Source of the DNA: Duodenibacillus sp964509205
Lineage (GTDB): Bacteria; Pseudomonadota; Gammaproteobacteria; Burkholderiales; Burkholderiaceae_F
Reading direction: 5' to 3'
NCBI GenBank assembly: GCA_964509205.1
Contig: CAZDVW010000013.1
Span: 1-57,742, forward strand
DNA: 57,742 nt
Within the stretch, counting starts at the first letter, position 1; each line of letters opens with the position of its first letter. The notes under the pieces were generated by a model that saw only the letters and a program-made list of their open reading frames with translations, ran no database searches and was not told the origin of the DNA. The position numbers were made by a program, and so were the translations under genes. Positions 8,190 through 18,300 of this stretch are shown one piece after another.

Positions 8190-9564
8190 ATGCTTTTCCA
8201 GGCTTACACATCGGTATCTTCACTGTGACGGTTAATCCGTGAGGAATCGTTGTCGAAAGCATTACAGTTCCCGAACTTCGCCGCACGATTCTGTCAACAA
8301 TGGCAAGCCCCAGTCCGGTTCCGGAAGTTCCTCCTCGCGCCGCATCGCCTCGCTCAAACGGGCGCATGAGTCGACTCGCCTGCCGCATATCAAGCCCCTG
8401 ACCGCAATCGCTTACAACAAACAAAGCTTTATCCTCTTTTCGATCCAATTCGACAGAAAGATCCAAAATGCCGTCCTCACTTTTCCCGTAACGCAAAGCA
8501 TTCGTAAACAAGTTCTGAACAACACGGGAAAGTTCAATGGGATGTGCTTCAACCCAGATTTCAGGAGCAATCGAAACACGCAGACGCACCCCAGGGTCAA
8601 TATCCAATCTTGCGGTCCGGATCGTCTCGTTCACGATCTTGCTCATGTCGACCGGAGAAAGCGGCAAATCATTGCGTCTTGCGTAGTCCATGAATTGATT
8701 GACAATGCGCTCCATCTGCTCCAAATCGCTGACCATAGCCTGATGCGTTTCTTCGGGTAAATCAGCGAGCTCCGTCTCTAAGCGAAGCCGCGTGATCGGC
8801 GTACGCAAATCATGTGAAACACCTGCAAGAAGAACCTCTCTGTCCTTCTCCATTCGCGTAATGTCCTGCACCATGCGGTTAAAACTCGAATTGAGCTCCC
8901 TTAACTCCTCCGGACCGCTGTCCTCTGGTAAGGTTTTCGGAACTCTGCCGCGGCCGAACTCTCGAACGGTATGAGAGAGCTGATTGAGCGGAGCCGTCAA
9001 CCGTCCCGTGATGAGAACGGCGCACAAAATACTCGCTACAAACGCAGCCAATGCCCACCAAAGCCAAGTTTTTCCATAAGGAGGATTCAGAATCGTCGCA
9101 TTCGTGCGAAGCCAATAGGCATCTCCGTCAATTGAAAAGGACACCCACAGCCCGGGTTCGTCATTCACACGTTCGGCAAGAACGGTCTCTTGCCCCAGAT
9201 AAGTCCGAACCGTTGCTTTGATGTCATCGATGGAGCTCGCGTAACTGCCGCCCTGAGAAAGCGGAACAACTCGATCGCTCGACTCTTTTGGGAGAATGCG
9301 CAGTCCCTCGCGGTTGGCAAGAACCAAAAGCAGATCAGACCGATAGACCGGGTCAGACGAAATGAGCGCATAACGCGTCAAATTCGCCATGGAAACGATC
9401 TGCTGCGCTGTGGCCTGCACATAAGGCGCTTCATTGAGCACACGAAAACTCTGCAACCACCCCATCACGCAAAAGACAATGAGGAAGATCAGCAAAATAA
9501 ACGTTCGCCAAAACAAATTCGGCGTGCGTGCAAGCGGCGAAGGCATAGTGCGTCTGGAACTCAT
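8188..9564 (-). CDS. envZ: EnvZ-like sensor histidine kinase
   Basis: This inner-membrane two-component sensor phosphorylates the OmpR-like regulator encoded just upstream. The 458 residues have a first membrane helix at about 18-38, a periplasmic sensing region to about 165 and a second helix at about 167-187. A HAMP linker follows, then a dimerisation domain with the phosphorylated His251 in GVSHDLRTPITR, and a GHKL ATPase domain (QNLFTNALRYG, SDCGQGLD, GTGLGLAIVDRIV). Six bases separate it from the regulator gene, so they form one operon. The linkage to osmolarity or porin control is by homology only. Its stop codon sits in the T-run of the hupB terminator. Confidence 0.88.
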   Translation of the reverse strand: MSSRRTMPSPLARTPNLFWRTFILLIFLIVFCVMGWLQSFRVLNEAPYVQATAQQIVSMANLTRYALISSDPVYRSDLLLVLANREGLRILPKESSDRVVPLSQGGSYASSIDDIKATVRTYLGQETVLAERVNDEPGLWVSFSIDGDAYWLRTNATILNPPYGKTWLWWALAAFVASILCAVLITGRLTAPLNQLSHTVREFGRGRVPKTLPEDSGPEELRELNSSFNRMVQDITRMEKDREVLLAGVSHDLRTPITRLRLETELADLPEETHQAMVSDLEQMERIVNQFMDYARRNDLPLSPVDMSKIVNETIRTARLDIDPGVRLRVSIAPEIWVEAHPIELSRVVQNLFTNALRYGKSEDGILDLSVELDRKEDKALFVVSDCGQGLDMRQASRLMRPFERGDAARGGTSGTGLGLAIVDRIVRRSSGTVMLSTTIPHGLTVTVKIPMCKPGKA

Positions 9565-9570
9565 CGAACC

Positions 9571-10314
9571 CTAGGATTCCCCCTCAGCCTCAGGATCATC
9601 CGGAATGAAAACATAACCGAGCCCCCAAACCGTCTGCAAATAGCGCGGCTTAGAAGGATCCGCCTCAATTAACTTGCGAAGTCGGCTCACCTGGACATCG
9701 AGCGAGCGATCAAACGCCTCGTACTCACGCCCTCTGGCCATCTCCATGAGTTTTTCACGAGAAAGCGGTACCCGTGCATGCCGAGCAAAAGCCTTCATCA
9801 CGGAAAACTCTCCGGTTGTCAACGTGACCGTTTTCCCGTCCTTGCGAAGTTCGCGACGACCAAGATCCAGCTCAAATCGGCCAAATCGAACAATCTCATT
9901 TTCTTTCGTCGGAGCGCCAGGCTGATCCACTTCAGGCCGACGACGTAAGACAGCATGAACACGAGCCAGTAATTCCCGCGGATTAAACGGCTTCGGCAAA
10001 TAGTCATCCGCACCAAGTTCAAGACCAACGATGCGATCAACATCTTCGCCGCGCGCCGTCAACATAATGATCGGAGTTTTATCTTTAGCCGCACGCAAAC
10101 GCCGCAAAATCTGCAATCCGTCTTCGCCGGGCATCATCAAATCCAAAATCAATACGTCAAAACGCTCTCGCATCCAAATGCGGTTCATGCTCTGTCCGCC
10201 GTCAGCAACAGTCACAGAGAAATCGTTCTCCCCTAAATAGCGACGCAACAGGTCGCGCAAACGCGGGTCATCATCCACAACAAGGACCTTCGGATTACGC
10301 ATCAAATCAGCCAT
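9571..10314 (-). CDS. ompR: OmpR-like response regulator
   Basis: This DNA-binding response regulator is the partner of the adjacent kinase. It has 247 residues. A receiver domain carries the acidic pocket DDD (14-16), phosphoacceptor Asp58 (LILDLMMPGEDG) and the conserved Lys of LPKPFNPREL. A C-terminal winged-helix domain (LTTGEFSVMKAFARHARVPLSREKLM ... VQVSRLRKLIE ... YLQTVWGLGYVF) follows. The sequence is close to OmpR of beta/gammaproteobacteria, and the whole envZ-ompR arrangement supports this. The first ATG at 10314 is kept, though a second Met at residue 5 is possible. Transcription presumably starts in the 180-base region shared with the divergent small exported protein gene. Confidence 0.9.
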   Translation of the reverse strand: MADLMRNPKVLVVDDDPRLRDLLRRYLGENDFSVTVADGGQSMNRIWMRERFDVLILDLMMPGEDGLQILRRLRAAKDKTPIIMLTARGEDVDRIVGLELGADDYLPKPFNPRELLARVHAVLRRRPEVDQPGAPTKENEIVRFGRFELDLGRRELRKDGKTVTLTTGEFSVMKAFARHARVPLSREKLMEMARGREYEAFDRSLDVQVSRLRKLIEADPSKPRYLQTVWGLGYVFIPDDPEAEGES

Positions 10315-10494
10315 GAGCTATGTCTCCAAAGAAACAAAAGAATAGAAAAACCTTTCGGGATTGTGCCCGTTTTCAAAAACCTTCGGCACTGATACAAATT
10401 CTAGTTACAATTTTTTAGAAAGAAGAAACATCAAAAGACTGATTCTCCTCCTAAACTTAGCATCAGTCAGGTTAGGTTGTATGAGTTTTGTCTT

Positions 10495-10956
10495 ATGAAA
10501 CGGACTGTCTGCCAACTCCTTCTTATTGGTCAATGCGCCTTTGTTGCAAACACGCTGTACGCTCAACCGGGATGTTCCTTTGTTGATGAAACAGTCACCC
10601 AAAATGAGTGCTTGTTTTGGGATCAAATGGATGATGCGCAACGTGCCGCCTTGTGGCCTGTGTTGACACAAGAACAACGGCTGAGCCGTTGGCGATTTAT
10701 GAACAAGACAGAACGCAGAGCATTAAGAAACAACTTAAAGACCTACCGCGGATTTAAACTGAACATCCAATACGCAGGCGATTCTTCCCCCTTCGGCACG
10801 ATAAAGCACCTCCGGCAAATGACCAATGAAGAACTTTCTTTACTTCGAAAGCAAGTTCACCGAGCCTCTGCCGAGTTGCGCTCCGGAATTCCCTTTGATT
10901 GCGCAGATCCGAGAAATTGCCCGAATGTCATCATCCGATTAATGGATGGACATTAG
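10495..10956 (+). CDS. Small exported protein, DUF3106-like features
   Basis: I do not firmly recognise this 153-residue protein. From ATG 10495 it begins with a classical signal peptide (MKRTVCQLLLIGQC ... NTLYA) with likely cleavage before QPGC, so it is probably periplasmic. The mature part contains WDQMDDAQRAALWPVLTQEQR and WRFMNKTERRALRNNL, charged helical blocks with regularly spaced Trp and Arg. These recall DUF3106-type proteins of betaproteobacteria. Four cysteines (in QPGC, NEC, DC and NC) could form disulfides. An upstream in-frame start at 10477 would precede the signal peptide and is less likely. It diverges from ompR and converges on the M16 protease gene. Confidence 0.65.
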   Translation: MKRTVCQLLLIGQCAFVANTLYAQPGCSFVDETVTQNECLFWDQMDDAQRAALWPVLTQEQRLSRWRFMNKTERRALRNNLKTYRGFKLNIQYAGDSSPFGTIKHLRQMTNEELSLLRKQVHRASAELRSGIPFDCADPRNCPNVIIRLMDGH

Positions 10957-10987
10957 ATATCCCTTCTTTTTTCCACGCACATTTCCG

Positions 10988-11020
10988 AAAAAATATCCGC
11001 CGTTTAGGGCGGATATTTTT
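10988..11020. terminator. Bidirectional intrinsic terminator
   Basis: A 9-bp stem (ATATCCGCC with GGCGGATAT) is flanked by an A-run on the left and a T-run on the right, so it can stop both the plus-strand exported-protein transcript and the minus-strand protease transcript. Confidence 0.9.
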
Positions 11021-11036
11021 TCAGAAGGACAACCAA

Positions 11037-13772
11037 CTAACGCTTTGAAAAGTCTGCTCCTGCCGACTTGGCCTTTTCCAAGTCTCCTGCCAAAACAAAC
11101 GTGATACTGTCGGTTTTGACCATTTTCCTGAGCGCCGCATTGACTGCTTTCACATCGAGAGCGCGAAGTCGCTCTTCGTACTTCTTGCTTTCAGAGAAAT
11201 CTGTGCCGGTCTCCATAAAAGTGATCCAACTTGCTGCCAAGTGATCATCCTGAGCCCGATTGACGGCACGATACTGCAACAATCCTTCGACGGCCTCTGC
11301 CACTTCTTTTTCTGTGAATCCGTCTTTAACGGCTCGTTCGATCTCATCACGCATCGACTTTTCTGCTTGAGCCGCATTCTGGGGAGCCACAATTGCATAA
11401 GCAATCCAACTGGCTCTGTCGCCGAATGTCGGCAAAACAGCTCGGCTAAATACGCTGTAGCTCAATCCCTCCTTTTGTCGTAACCGATCAATGAGACGAT
11501 TGGAGATTGACGTGCCGCCGCCGAGAATCCAGTTGGCCACTTCAAAAGCAGGCGCCTCTTCCGAGAGGAAACTGCCGCTGAAATCGATGCGAGCAAAAAT
11601 GGTTGCATTTTCCTTTTGCGGAGTATCGATCACGATACGAGTGGGGGCAACCGGCTTAAACTCCGCGTAATAACGCTTAAATTCATTAGCCGCTCCATGC
11701 GCCTTCTTCTTACCAAGAATCTGCTCAAGCGTGGCTTTAACTTTCGCCGCATCAAAATCACCGACAATGGCGACTGCACCATGCTCTGTGGAGAAGACAT
11801 TGCGATACCAATCGTAGAGTTCTGCACGCGTCAAAGACTTCAAGCCTTCAATGGTTTCTGCAACCGTCGCCCTGTTTCTCGGATCATTCGCTTCATAGGT
11901 TCTGAAGTGTCGAAGCAGGGCTTCCTGCGCCAGAGTAATCGGATCATCGCTCTTTCCCTCAAGCGCTGTGCTTAACTGCCGCACATACTGGGTAAACTCC
12001 TTGTCCGGAAAAGTACTTGTTTGCGTCAGTTTTCCCATTAACTGAAGTGCCTCATCCAGTTTGTCTCGCGTGCAGGTAAAGGAGAAAATATCACCCTGAA
12101 CTTTCAGCTCGGTCATTCGATCCGCAATAGCCGTTTTATCCAGTCCCTCAGCCCCTCTGAGCAACATCGGCTCAAGCAATCGGTCAACAACATTCTTGCC
12201 CTTGGCAACGTTTAAGTTGCCATACAAGAAAGAAGACATCACGGTAACCGTCTTCCCTCGTGTTTTCTTCGGCAGGAGAGCCACCGATACATCGTCGACC
12301 TTGAAACGTTCAGTGCGCTTCATGATGTTTTCTTGACTCACGTTGAACGCTTCTGCCTCTTCTCCTTCCTTCTTAAACGTCACACCGGCGAAAACACTTT
12401 CCAGCGAAGGCGTTGTCATTGCCGGAGCCCGCTTAACATTGTCATCCGGAATAAATTGACCGACGACGCGGTTATCCCGCACGAAGTAAACAGAGGCAGC
12501 TCGATTGACGTCTTCTTGCGTCAGTTTTGCCGCTCTGTCCCTGCTAAGGAAGAAGAGCCGCCAGTCACCCAGCGCAATAAAATCGGACAATTCGACAGCA
12601 AACTCCTCCGGGTCGCTTAACATTCTCTCGAAATTCGTCGCCGTTTCTGCTTGATTTGTCTTGAGTTCCTGCTCTGAGACAGGTTCTTTTTCAAATCCCT
12701 TCTCAATCACCTCGATCATCTTCTCGCGCACGCGATCAATCGGATCGCCCTTTTTGACCATGGCTCCGAACAAGACAAATCCCGGATTTTTCGCTGCAAG
12801 AGTCCAGCCGAAAACTTGACTGGCAAGTCCGGTTTCAACGAGTTCCTTGTAAAGGCGGCCTCTGGGGGCATCCGATAGGATTTCAACGGCAGACTCCACA
12901 GCAACGGATTCCTTGCTGAGTGCGGACGGGATGCGGTAGGAAACAGCAACCATCTGCATTTCTCCAGGACGACGAATCTCAAAGAATCGAGGCCCGTCTG
13001 CCACAGGTTCAACCGTCCACTCCTGAGGCAACACACGCGTTGGCTTCGGAATCTTTCCAAACGTTTCTTGAATCCAACCAAGCACCTTTTTTGTTTCAAA
13101 CCGGCCGGAAACCGTCAAAACGGCATTATCCGGCTGATACCATTTTTTGTAGAAAGCCTGAAGGTTGGCGATCGGCACATTTTCAATATCGCTTCTCGCA
13201 CCAATGGTTGAGCGGCCATAAGCGTGCCAATCAAAAAGCAAAGACTGCATGCGCTTAAACATGACGCTTGTCGGCTTATTCTCCCCCATCTCATACTCAT
13301 TGCGGACAACCGTCATCTCGGTATCAAGATCGCTTTTCGCAATCTTTGAATTGACCATTGCATCCGCACTCCAACCCAAGGCCCACTTCATGTTGTCATC
13401 ATTGGCCGTGAAGCTGACAAAATAATTCGTCCGATCAAGCCACGTTGTTCCGTTCATCCGAAAACCACGTCGCGCAAATTCCTTGGTCGGGTTCGGATAA
13501 TTCCGGCTTCCCTTGAACATGAGGTGTTCAAGCAAATGCGCCATACCTGTCTCGCCGTAGTTTTCATGCCGAGAACCAACAAGATAGGTCGTATTAACGG
13601 TCGCTGTGGCCTTGCTTTGATCTTCAAATAAAACAACTTGAAGTCCGTTGGGCAGCACATAACTGAAAATTCCTTCGACCGAGCAAACAGGCTCAATTCC
13701 TGCGGCACCGGCGGTGAATGAAACAACTGAAGCAACTGTCATAATGAAACGCTTAATGCAATGAAAAGCCAT
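11037..13772 (-). CDS. Periplasmic M16 family zinc protease (pitrilysin-like), two-domain
   Basis: This is a zinc metallopeptidase of the insulinase/pitrilysin family, probably periplasmic. The 911 residues open with a signal-peptide-like stretch (IMTVASVVSFTAGAAG). A first M16 half follows, with the inverted zinc motif HLLEH at 79-83 and downstream acidic residues in NEYEMGEN. A second, non-catalytic half (from about residue 480) ends with the R/Y-type closure region GGTSISNRLIDRLRQKEGLSYSVFS. Active and inactive halves in one chain is the pitrilysin layout. Some proteobacteria instead have two separate genes. It is transcribed alone, with a bidirectional terminator behind it and 112 bases to the divergent yciB. 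Confidence 0.9.
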   Translation of the reverse strand: MAFHCIKRFIMTVASVVSFTAGAAGIEPVCSVEGIFSYVLPNGLQVVLFEDQSKATATVNTTYLVGSRHENYGETGMAHLLEHLMFKGSRNYPNPTKEFARRGFRMNGTTWLDRTNYFVSFTANDDNMKWALGWSADAMVNSKIAKSDLDTEMTVVRNEYEMGENKPTSVMFKRMQSLLFDWHAYGRSTIGARSDIENVPIANLQAFYKKWYQPDNAVLTVSGRFETKKVLGWIQETFGKIPKPTRVLPQEWTVEPVADGPRFFEIRRPGEMQMVAVSYRIPSALSKESVAVESAVEILSDAPRGRLYKELVETGLASQVFGWTLAAKNPGFVLFGAMVKKGDPIDRVREKMIEVIEKGFEKEPVSEQELKTNQAETATNFERMLSDPEEFAVELSDFIALGDWRLFFLSRDRAAKLTQEDVNRAASVYFVRDNRVVGQFIPDDNVKRAPAMTTPSLESVFAGVTFKKEGEEAEAFNVSQENIMKRTERFKVDDVSVALLPKKTRGKTVTVMSSFLYGNLNVAKGKNVVDRLLEPMLLRGAEGLDKTAIADRMTELKVQGDIFSFTCTRDKLDEALQLMGKLTQTSTFPDKEFTQYVRQLSTALEGKSDDPITLAQEALLRHFRTYEANDPRNRATVAETIEGLKSLTRAELYDWYRNVFSTEHGAVAIVGDFDAAKVKATLEQILGKKKAHGAANEFKRYYAEFKPVAPTRIVIDTPQKENATIFARIDFSGSFLSEEAPAFEVANWILGGGTSISNRLIDRLRQKEGLSYSVFSRAVLPTFGDRASWIAYAIVAPQNAAQAEKSMRDEIERAVKDGFTEKEVAEAVEGLLQYRAVNRAQDDHLAASWITFMETGTDFSESKKYEERLRALDVKAVNAALRKMVKTDSITFVLAGDLEKAKSAGADFSKR

Positions 13773-13884
13773 AAAAAAGAGTCCCGTATATATACTCTGT
13801 TTTTCAGAAGAATGCGGGACTGATATTAAACTAACGTCCTTGTGATCCTAACTGCTCTAACCATTTTTAACAAAACGGTTCATT

Positions 13885-14490
13885 GTGAAACTCCTATTTG
13901 ATCTTTTTCCTGTCATCCTCTTTTTTGCGACGTTTAAATTTGCGCAAGGCAACCCCGAACAATGCGTTGCTTTTTTTCGAGATAGTCTCGGCGTTCAGTT
14001 TGACATCGCTCAGGCTCCGATCATTGCTGCAACGTTTGTAGCCATCGTTGCCTCACTCGTTCAAGTCATCCTTGTTTTCGTGCGCGGAAAAAAGCCGGAA
14101 CCGATGCTTTGGATATCTTTGGCTGTCATACTTGTTTTCGGAGGATTGACGATTTTTCTTCGTAACGAAATGTTCATTAAGTGGAAACCGACAATCCTTT
14201 ATTGGATATTTGGATTGATTCTTTTTTATGGAATTCTTTCCGGAAGAAACTTCATGACGAAACTCTTTAAGAAGCAATTGGAATTGCCCAAAGAGTGTTG
14301 GGATACCATGCAAAAAGTTTGGTGCATTTTCTTTATATGCGTCGGAGCACTCAATCTTCTCATTGCCTACAACTGCTCGACGGAAACATGGGTTAATTTT
14401 AAAATGTTCGGTTTGCTCGGAATCACATTCGTTTTCACCTTAGCCTTCGGTATTTGGATTACGAAAAAGATTGAGCAAAAAAGTCAGTAA
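13885..14490 (+). CDS. yciB: Inner membrane septation protein A (YciB/IspZ family)
   Basis: This is an integral inner-membrane protein of the YciB family, linked to cell-envelope synthesis and septation. The 201 residues start with the diagnostic MKLLFDLFPVILFFATFK block. About five hydrophobic segments follow. The conserved blocks FIKWKPTILYWIFGLILFYG and WVNFKMFGLLGITFVFTLAFGIW are present. It is slightly longer than E. coli YciB because of a cysteine-containing segment after helix 1 (GNPEQCVAFFRDSLG). Only 11 bases separate it from the PpiC-type isomerase, a neighbourhood common in betaproteobacteria. Confidence 0.93.
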   Translation: MKLLFDLFPVILFFATFKFAQGNPEQCVAFFRDSLGVQFDIAQAPIIAATFVAIVASLVQVILVFVRGKKPEPMLWISLAVILVFGGLTIFLRNEMFIKWKPTILYWIFGLILFYGILSGRNFMTKLFKKQLELPKECWDTMQKVWCIFFICVGALNLLIAYNCSTETWVNFKMFGLLGITFVFTLAFGIWITKKIEQKSQ

Positions 14491-14501
14491 GGGGACAATC
14501 C

Positions 14502-15308
14502 ATGAAATTTGTGAAAACTTTAGCCTTTACCTGCGCTTTGTGTGCTCTCAGCTTTAGCACATCTGCCACCGTTGAACCGTTTCAAGTCAACGGAAAAACT
14601 GTCAGCAAAGCCACGCAAGAAGAACTCATCGGGCTCTTGGTTAAACGAGGAGCCGCCCGAGACGAACAACTGGAACAACGCGTACGCTATATGCTCATTC
14701 GCGACACGGCTCTTTTGCAGCAAGCAACGAAAGCTAAGATCGAAAGACGCAAAAACGTTCAGGAAGAAATTCAAAAGGCAAAAAACGTCATTCTGATCCG
14801 GACTCTTATTTCTGACTGGGCAAAAAAGAATCCTGTCAGCGAAGACGCCATACGTGACCTCTACGAGAAGGAAAAGGCCAGCTGGGGAACCGAAGAAGTG
14901 TCCGTGCGCCACATTCTTGTGCGGGATGAATCGTTTGCAAAAGACCTCATTAAACGTCTTCGCTCCGGTGAAAAATTCGAGACTCTCGCTAAAGAATATT
15001 CCATTGATACGGAACAAAACAGAAATGCCGGCGGGCTCATTGAATGGTCTTCTCCCGTCGTTTTCGATAAAGACTTTGCCGAAAGTTTCAAGAAACTCGC
15101 CCCCGGAAAGATAACTGAATCGCCGGTGAAATCACGTTTAGGATGGCACATCATCAAACTCGAAGGACGACGTCCGGCACAACGTTGGTCGAATTACGAG
15201 GCCGTTAAGTCATCTCTTGCACAGTTACTCATGCAACAAAAGGTGCAAACTTACGTTGATTCAATTGTCAACAGCGCCAAGGTAACGAAAATCGAGAAAA
15301 AGAAATAA
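14502..15308 (+). CDS. Periplasmic PpiC-type (parvulin) peptidyl-prolyl isomerase
   Basis: This predicted exported folding factor catalyses proline cis-trans isomerisation. The 268 residues begin with a signal peptide (MKFVKTLAFTCALCALSFSTSATV). A helical chaperone-like region follows, then one parvulin domain from about 133 to 227 (VSVRHILV ... FETLAKEYSID ... NAGGLIEWSSP ... PVKSRLGWHIIKLEGRRP) and a lysine-rich end. It resembles the PpiC/PrsA-SurA type sole-parvulin proteins of betaproteobacteria. GGGGAC lies before the start. It sits between yciB and mfd, with only 9 bases to mfd. Confidence 0.9.
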   Translation: MKFVKTLAFTCALCALSFSTSATVEPFQVNGKTVSKATQEELIGLLVKRGAARDEQLEQRVRYMLIRDTALLQQATKAKIERRKNVQEEIQKAKNVILIRTLISDWAKKNPVSEDAIRDLYEKEKASWGTEEVSVRHILVRDESFAKDLIKRLRSGEKFETLAKEYSIDTEQNRNAGGLIEWSSPVVFDKDFAESFKKLAPGKITESPVKSRLGWHIIKLEGRRPAQRWSNYEAVKSSLAQLLMQQKVQTYVDSIVNSAKVTKIEKKK

Positions 15309-15317
15309 CAACCTCGA

Positions 15318-18300
15318 ATGTCCAATACGTTGTTTGCCAGCGCACTGCCGGAAGGTTTCCTTCTGCCAGCGATGCAATCCAGAGCGACTCTTAAACCCAC
15401 TGACGGAACCAACAACGCCGTTACTTTGGCGGCTTTGTTCGAGAGAACTCGGACAGAGAAGCGCATGCTTGTCGTGGTTTGCTCAGATGCTTCCGACGCG
15501 ATTCGCCTCAGTGAAGAGTTTGCTTGGCTAAAGCCTGAGGCACATGCAGCACTGCTTCCGGACTGGGAGACTCTTCCGTACGACACAATGAGTCCCCACG
15601 AGATGCTCGTGAGCGAGCGACTTGAAACGCTGTGGAAACTGACAAACAATTCTGACGGTCAGCACCTTGACGTGCTCTTTGTCTCAGCCTGTTGCGCCTC
15701 GTTTCGTTTTCCGCCGCGGGAATACGTCTTTTCCAATACCTTCTTTTACAAGGTTGGTCAAAAAATCAACTTGGAATCGCTCAAAAGAGAGTTGGTTGAA
15801 AGCGGCTATTGCCGAGTTGACCAAGTGTATGCCTCCGGCGAGTTCTCCATTCGCGGCAGCATCATCGACATATTTCCGATGGGCAACAACGAACCCTTCC
15901 GTTTGGATCTTTTCGACGACGAAATCGAAACAATCCGGCGATTTGATCCTGACTCTCAACGATCAGAAGAGAAGGTTGAAAGCATTCGGATTCTTCCCGG
16001 GCATGAGTTCCCGATGGATGAAGAGTCTTTAAACCGATTCCGAGCCAATTGGCGACTCTTTTTTGAGGGAGATCCGGCAAAATCCCCCATCTATTCGGAC
16101 ACATTCAAATCGATTGCATCGGCAGGCATTGAGTATTATTTTCCTCTTTTCTTCGACCATACCTGCACGCTCACTGATTACCTGCCGAAAGACTCTGTCA
16201 TTCTGATGCTCGGCGACGTTGAACAGGCCGTGAGCAGTTTTTTCAGAGAGACAACGGAACGTCACCGCTTTTTGCAACATGACCCGGAACGCCCTGCACT
16301 CGATCCGAAAAAACTGTTGCTGACCAGTCCGGAGTTTTTCAGCACGTTTTGCAACTTCGGACGCATTCGTCTCGAAAGCAGTCCTTCTCTTATTCCCAAT
16401 GTTGCGCTCGAGCGCAAGGTTCAGAAGCCTCTGGCCAAGCTTGAAGATTTTTTAAGCGCCTGCGCTCTTGTCGGAAGACGGACTCTCATCTGTGCTGACA
16501 GCGAAGGACGACTCAGTCGAATCGAAGAGCTTTTGCAGGCAGACTCCTTTAAAACAGAACACGTCAATTCCATTGAAGACTTCCTTCGGTCTGACCGCTC
16601 TCTTTGTCTGTGCCGCTCTCCGCTTTGCTCGGGTTTCATTCTTGAGAACCCCAGCTGTTGCGTCGTAACTGAGACGGAAATTTATCAATTGAAAGCTGTT
16701 GCGCGACGACGCAGATCTCGGCGATCCGCAGACACGCTTGAGGCGGCTATCCGGGATATCGGAGAATTGACGCCCGGCGATCCGATCGTTCATGCAGAGC
16801 ACGGCATCGGTCGTTATGTGGGACTCGAAACGATTGAAACAGCTGAAGGGAAAAACGAATATCTAAGAATTGATTACGCTCAAGGAGCAAAACTCTTTGT
16901 CCCTGTCTCCCAACTGCATTTAATCGGCCGCTACACCGGGGCAGACCCGGATCATGCCCCACTTCATTGCCTTGGTCGTGCTGATTGGAACAAGATCAAA
17001 CGCAAAGCAGCGCAGAAAGCGCGGGACACGGCCGCTGAACTGTTGAATCTTTATGCCGTCCGCGAAGCAAGAACCGGCTTCAAGTTTGAATTAAAACGTT
17101 CAGATTACGAAGCTTTCTGTGAGGGATTCGAGTTCGAAGAAACGCCTGATCAAGCCGAAGCCATTCGGCGGGTTATCGACGACATGGAAAGCGGTCGCCC
17201 GATGGATCGGCTCGTGTGTGGCGACGTCGGGTTCGGCAAAACAGAGGTTGCGTTAAGAGCCGCCTTCATCGCTGTGATGAATGGGAAACAAGTTGCGATC
17301 CTCTGCCCGACAACATTGCTTGCAGAGCAACATGCGGAAACCTTTTCAGATCGTTTTGCAGCCTGGCCGATTTCTGTGCGTGAAATTTCACGCTTTCGAA
17401 CAGGAAAGGAGACAAAAAGCGTTCTAGACGGTCTTGCCTCGGGATCTGTCGATATTGTGATCGGCACCCATAAATTACTCTCTGACACTGTTCGCTTCAA
17501 ACGCCTCGGTCTTGTCATTGTCGATGAAGAACACCGGTTTGGGGTGAGGCAAAAGGAACGCTTAAAGGCACTGAGAGCCGAGGTTGACATCTTGACGCTC
17601 ACGGCCACTCCGATTCCAAGAACGCTTGCCATGAGTCTTGAGGGAATCCGAGACTATTCGGTCATTGCAACAGCTCCTGAAAAGCGGCTTGCCATCAAAA
17701 CGTTTGTACGTCCTGAGTCGGATGATTTGATCCGACAAGCCGTGATGCGCGAACTCAAGCGCGGCGGTCAGGTCTATTTCCTCCATAACGAAGTTGAAAC
17801 GATTGAATATCGTTTAGAACGCCTCAAGCAATTATTGCCGGAAGCTCGTATCGGACTTGCCCACGGACAAATGCCGGAACGGGATCTTGAGGCTGCAATG
17901 CGGGCTTTCTATCAGCAGCGCTACAACCTGTTGCTCTGCTCAACGATCATCGAAAACGGCATCGATGTTCCCAATGCAAACACAATCATCATGCACCGAG
18001 CCGACAGACTCGGTCTGGCACAACTGCATCAACTCCGCGGCCGTGTCGGGCGCTCACACCATCAGGCTTACGCCTACTTGCTGATTCCCGGAGAAGACTG
18101 CATTACAAAAAATGCGCAAAAACGACTCGATGCCATTCAGCATCTTGAAGATCTCGGAAGCGGCTTTTACCTTTCCATGTACGACCTTGAGATCCGAGGT
18201 GCCGGCGAAATTCTCGGCGAAGAGCAAAGCGGCGAAATTTCCAAGGTCGGCTTTGAACTCTATACGCAGATGCTTCGGGATGCCGTGGATTCACTGAAAT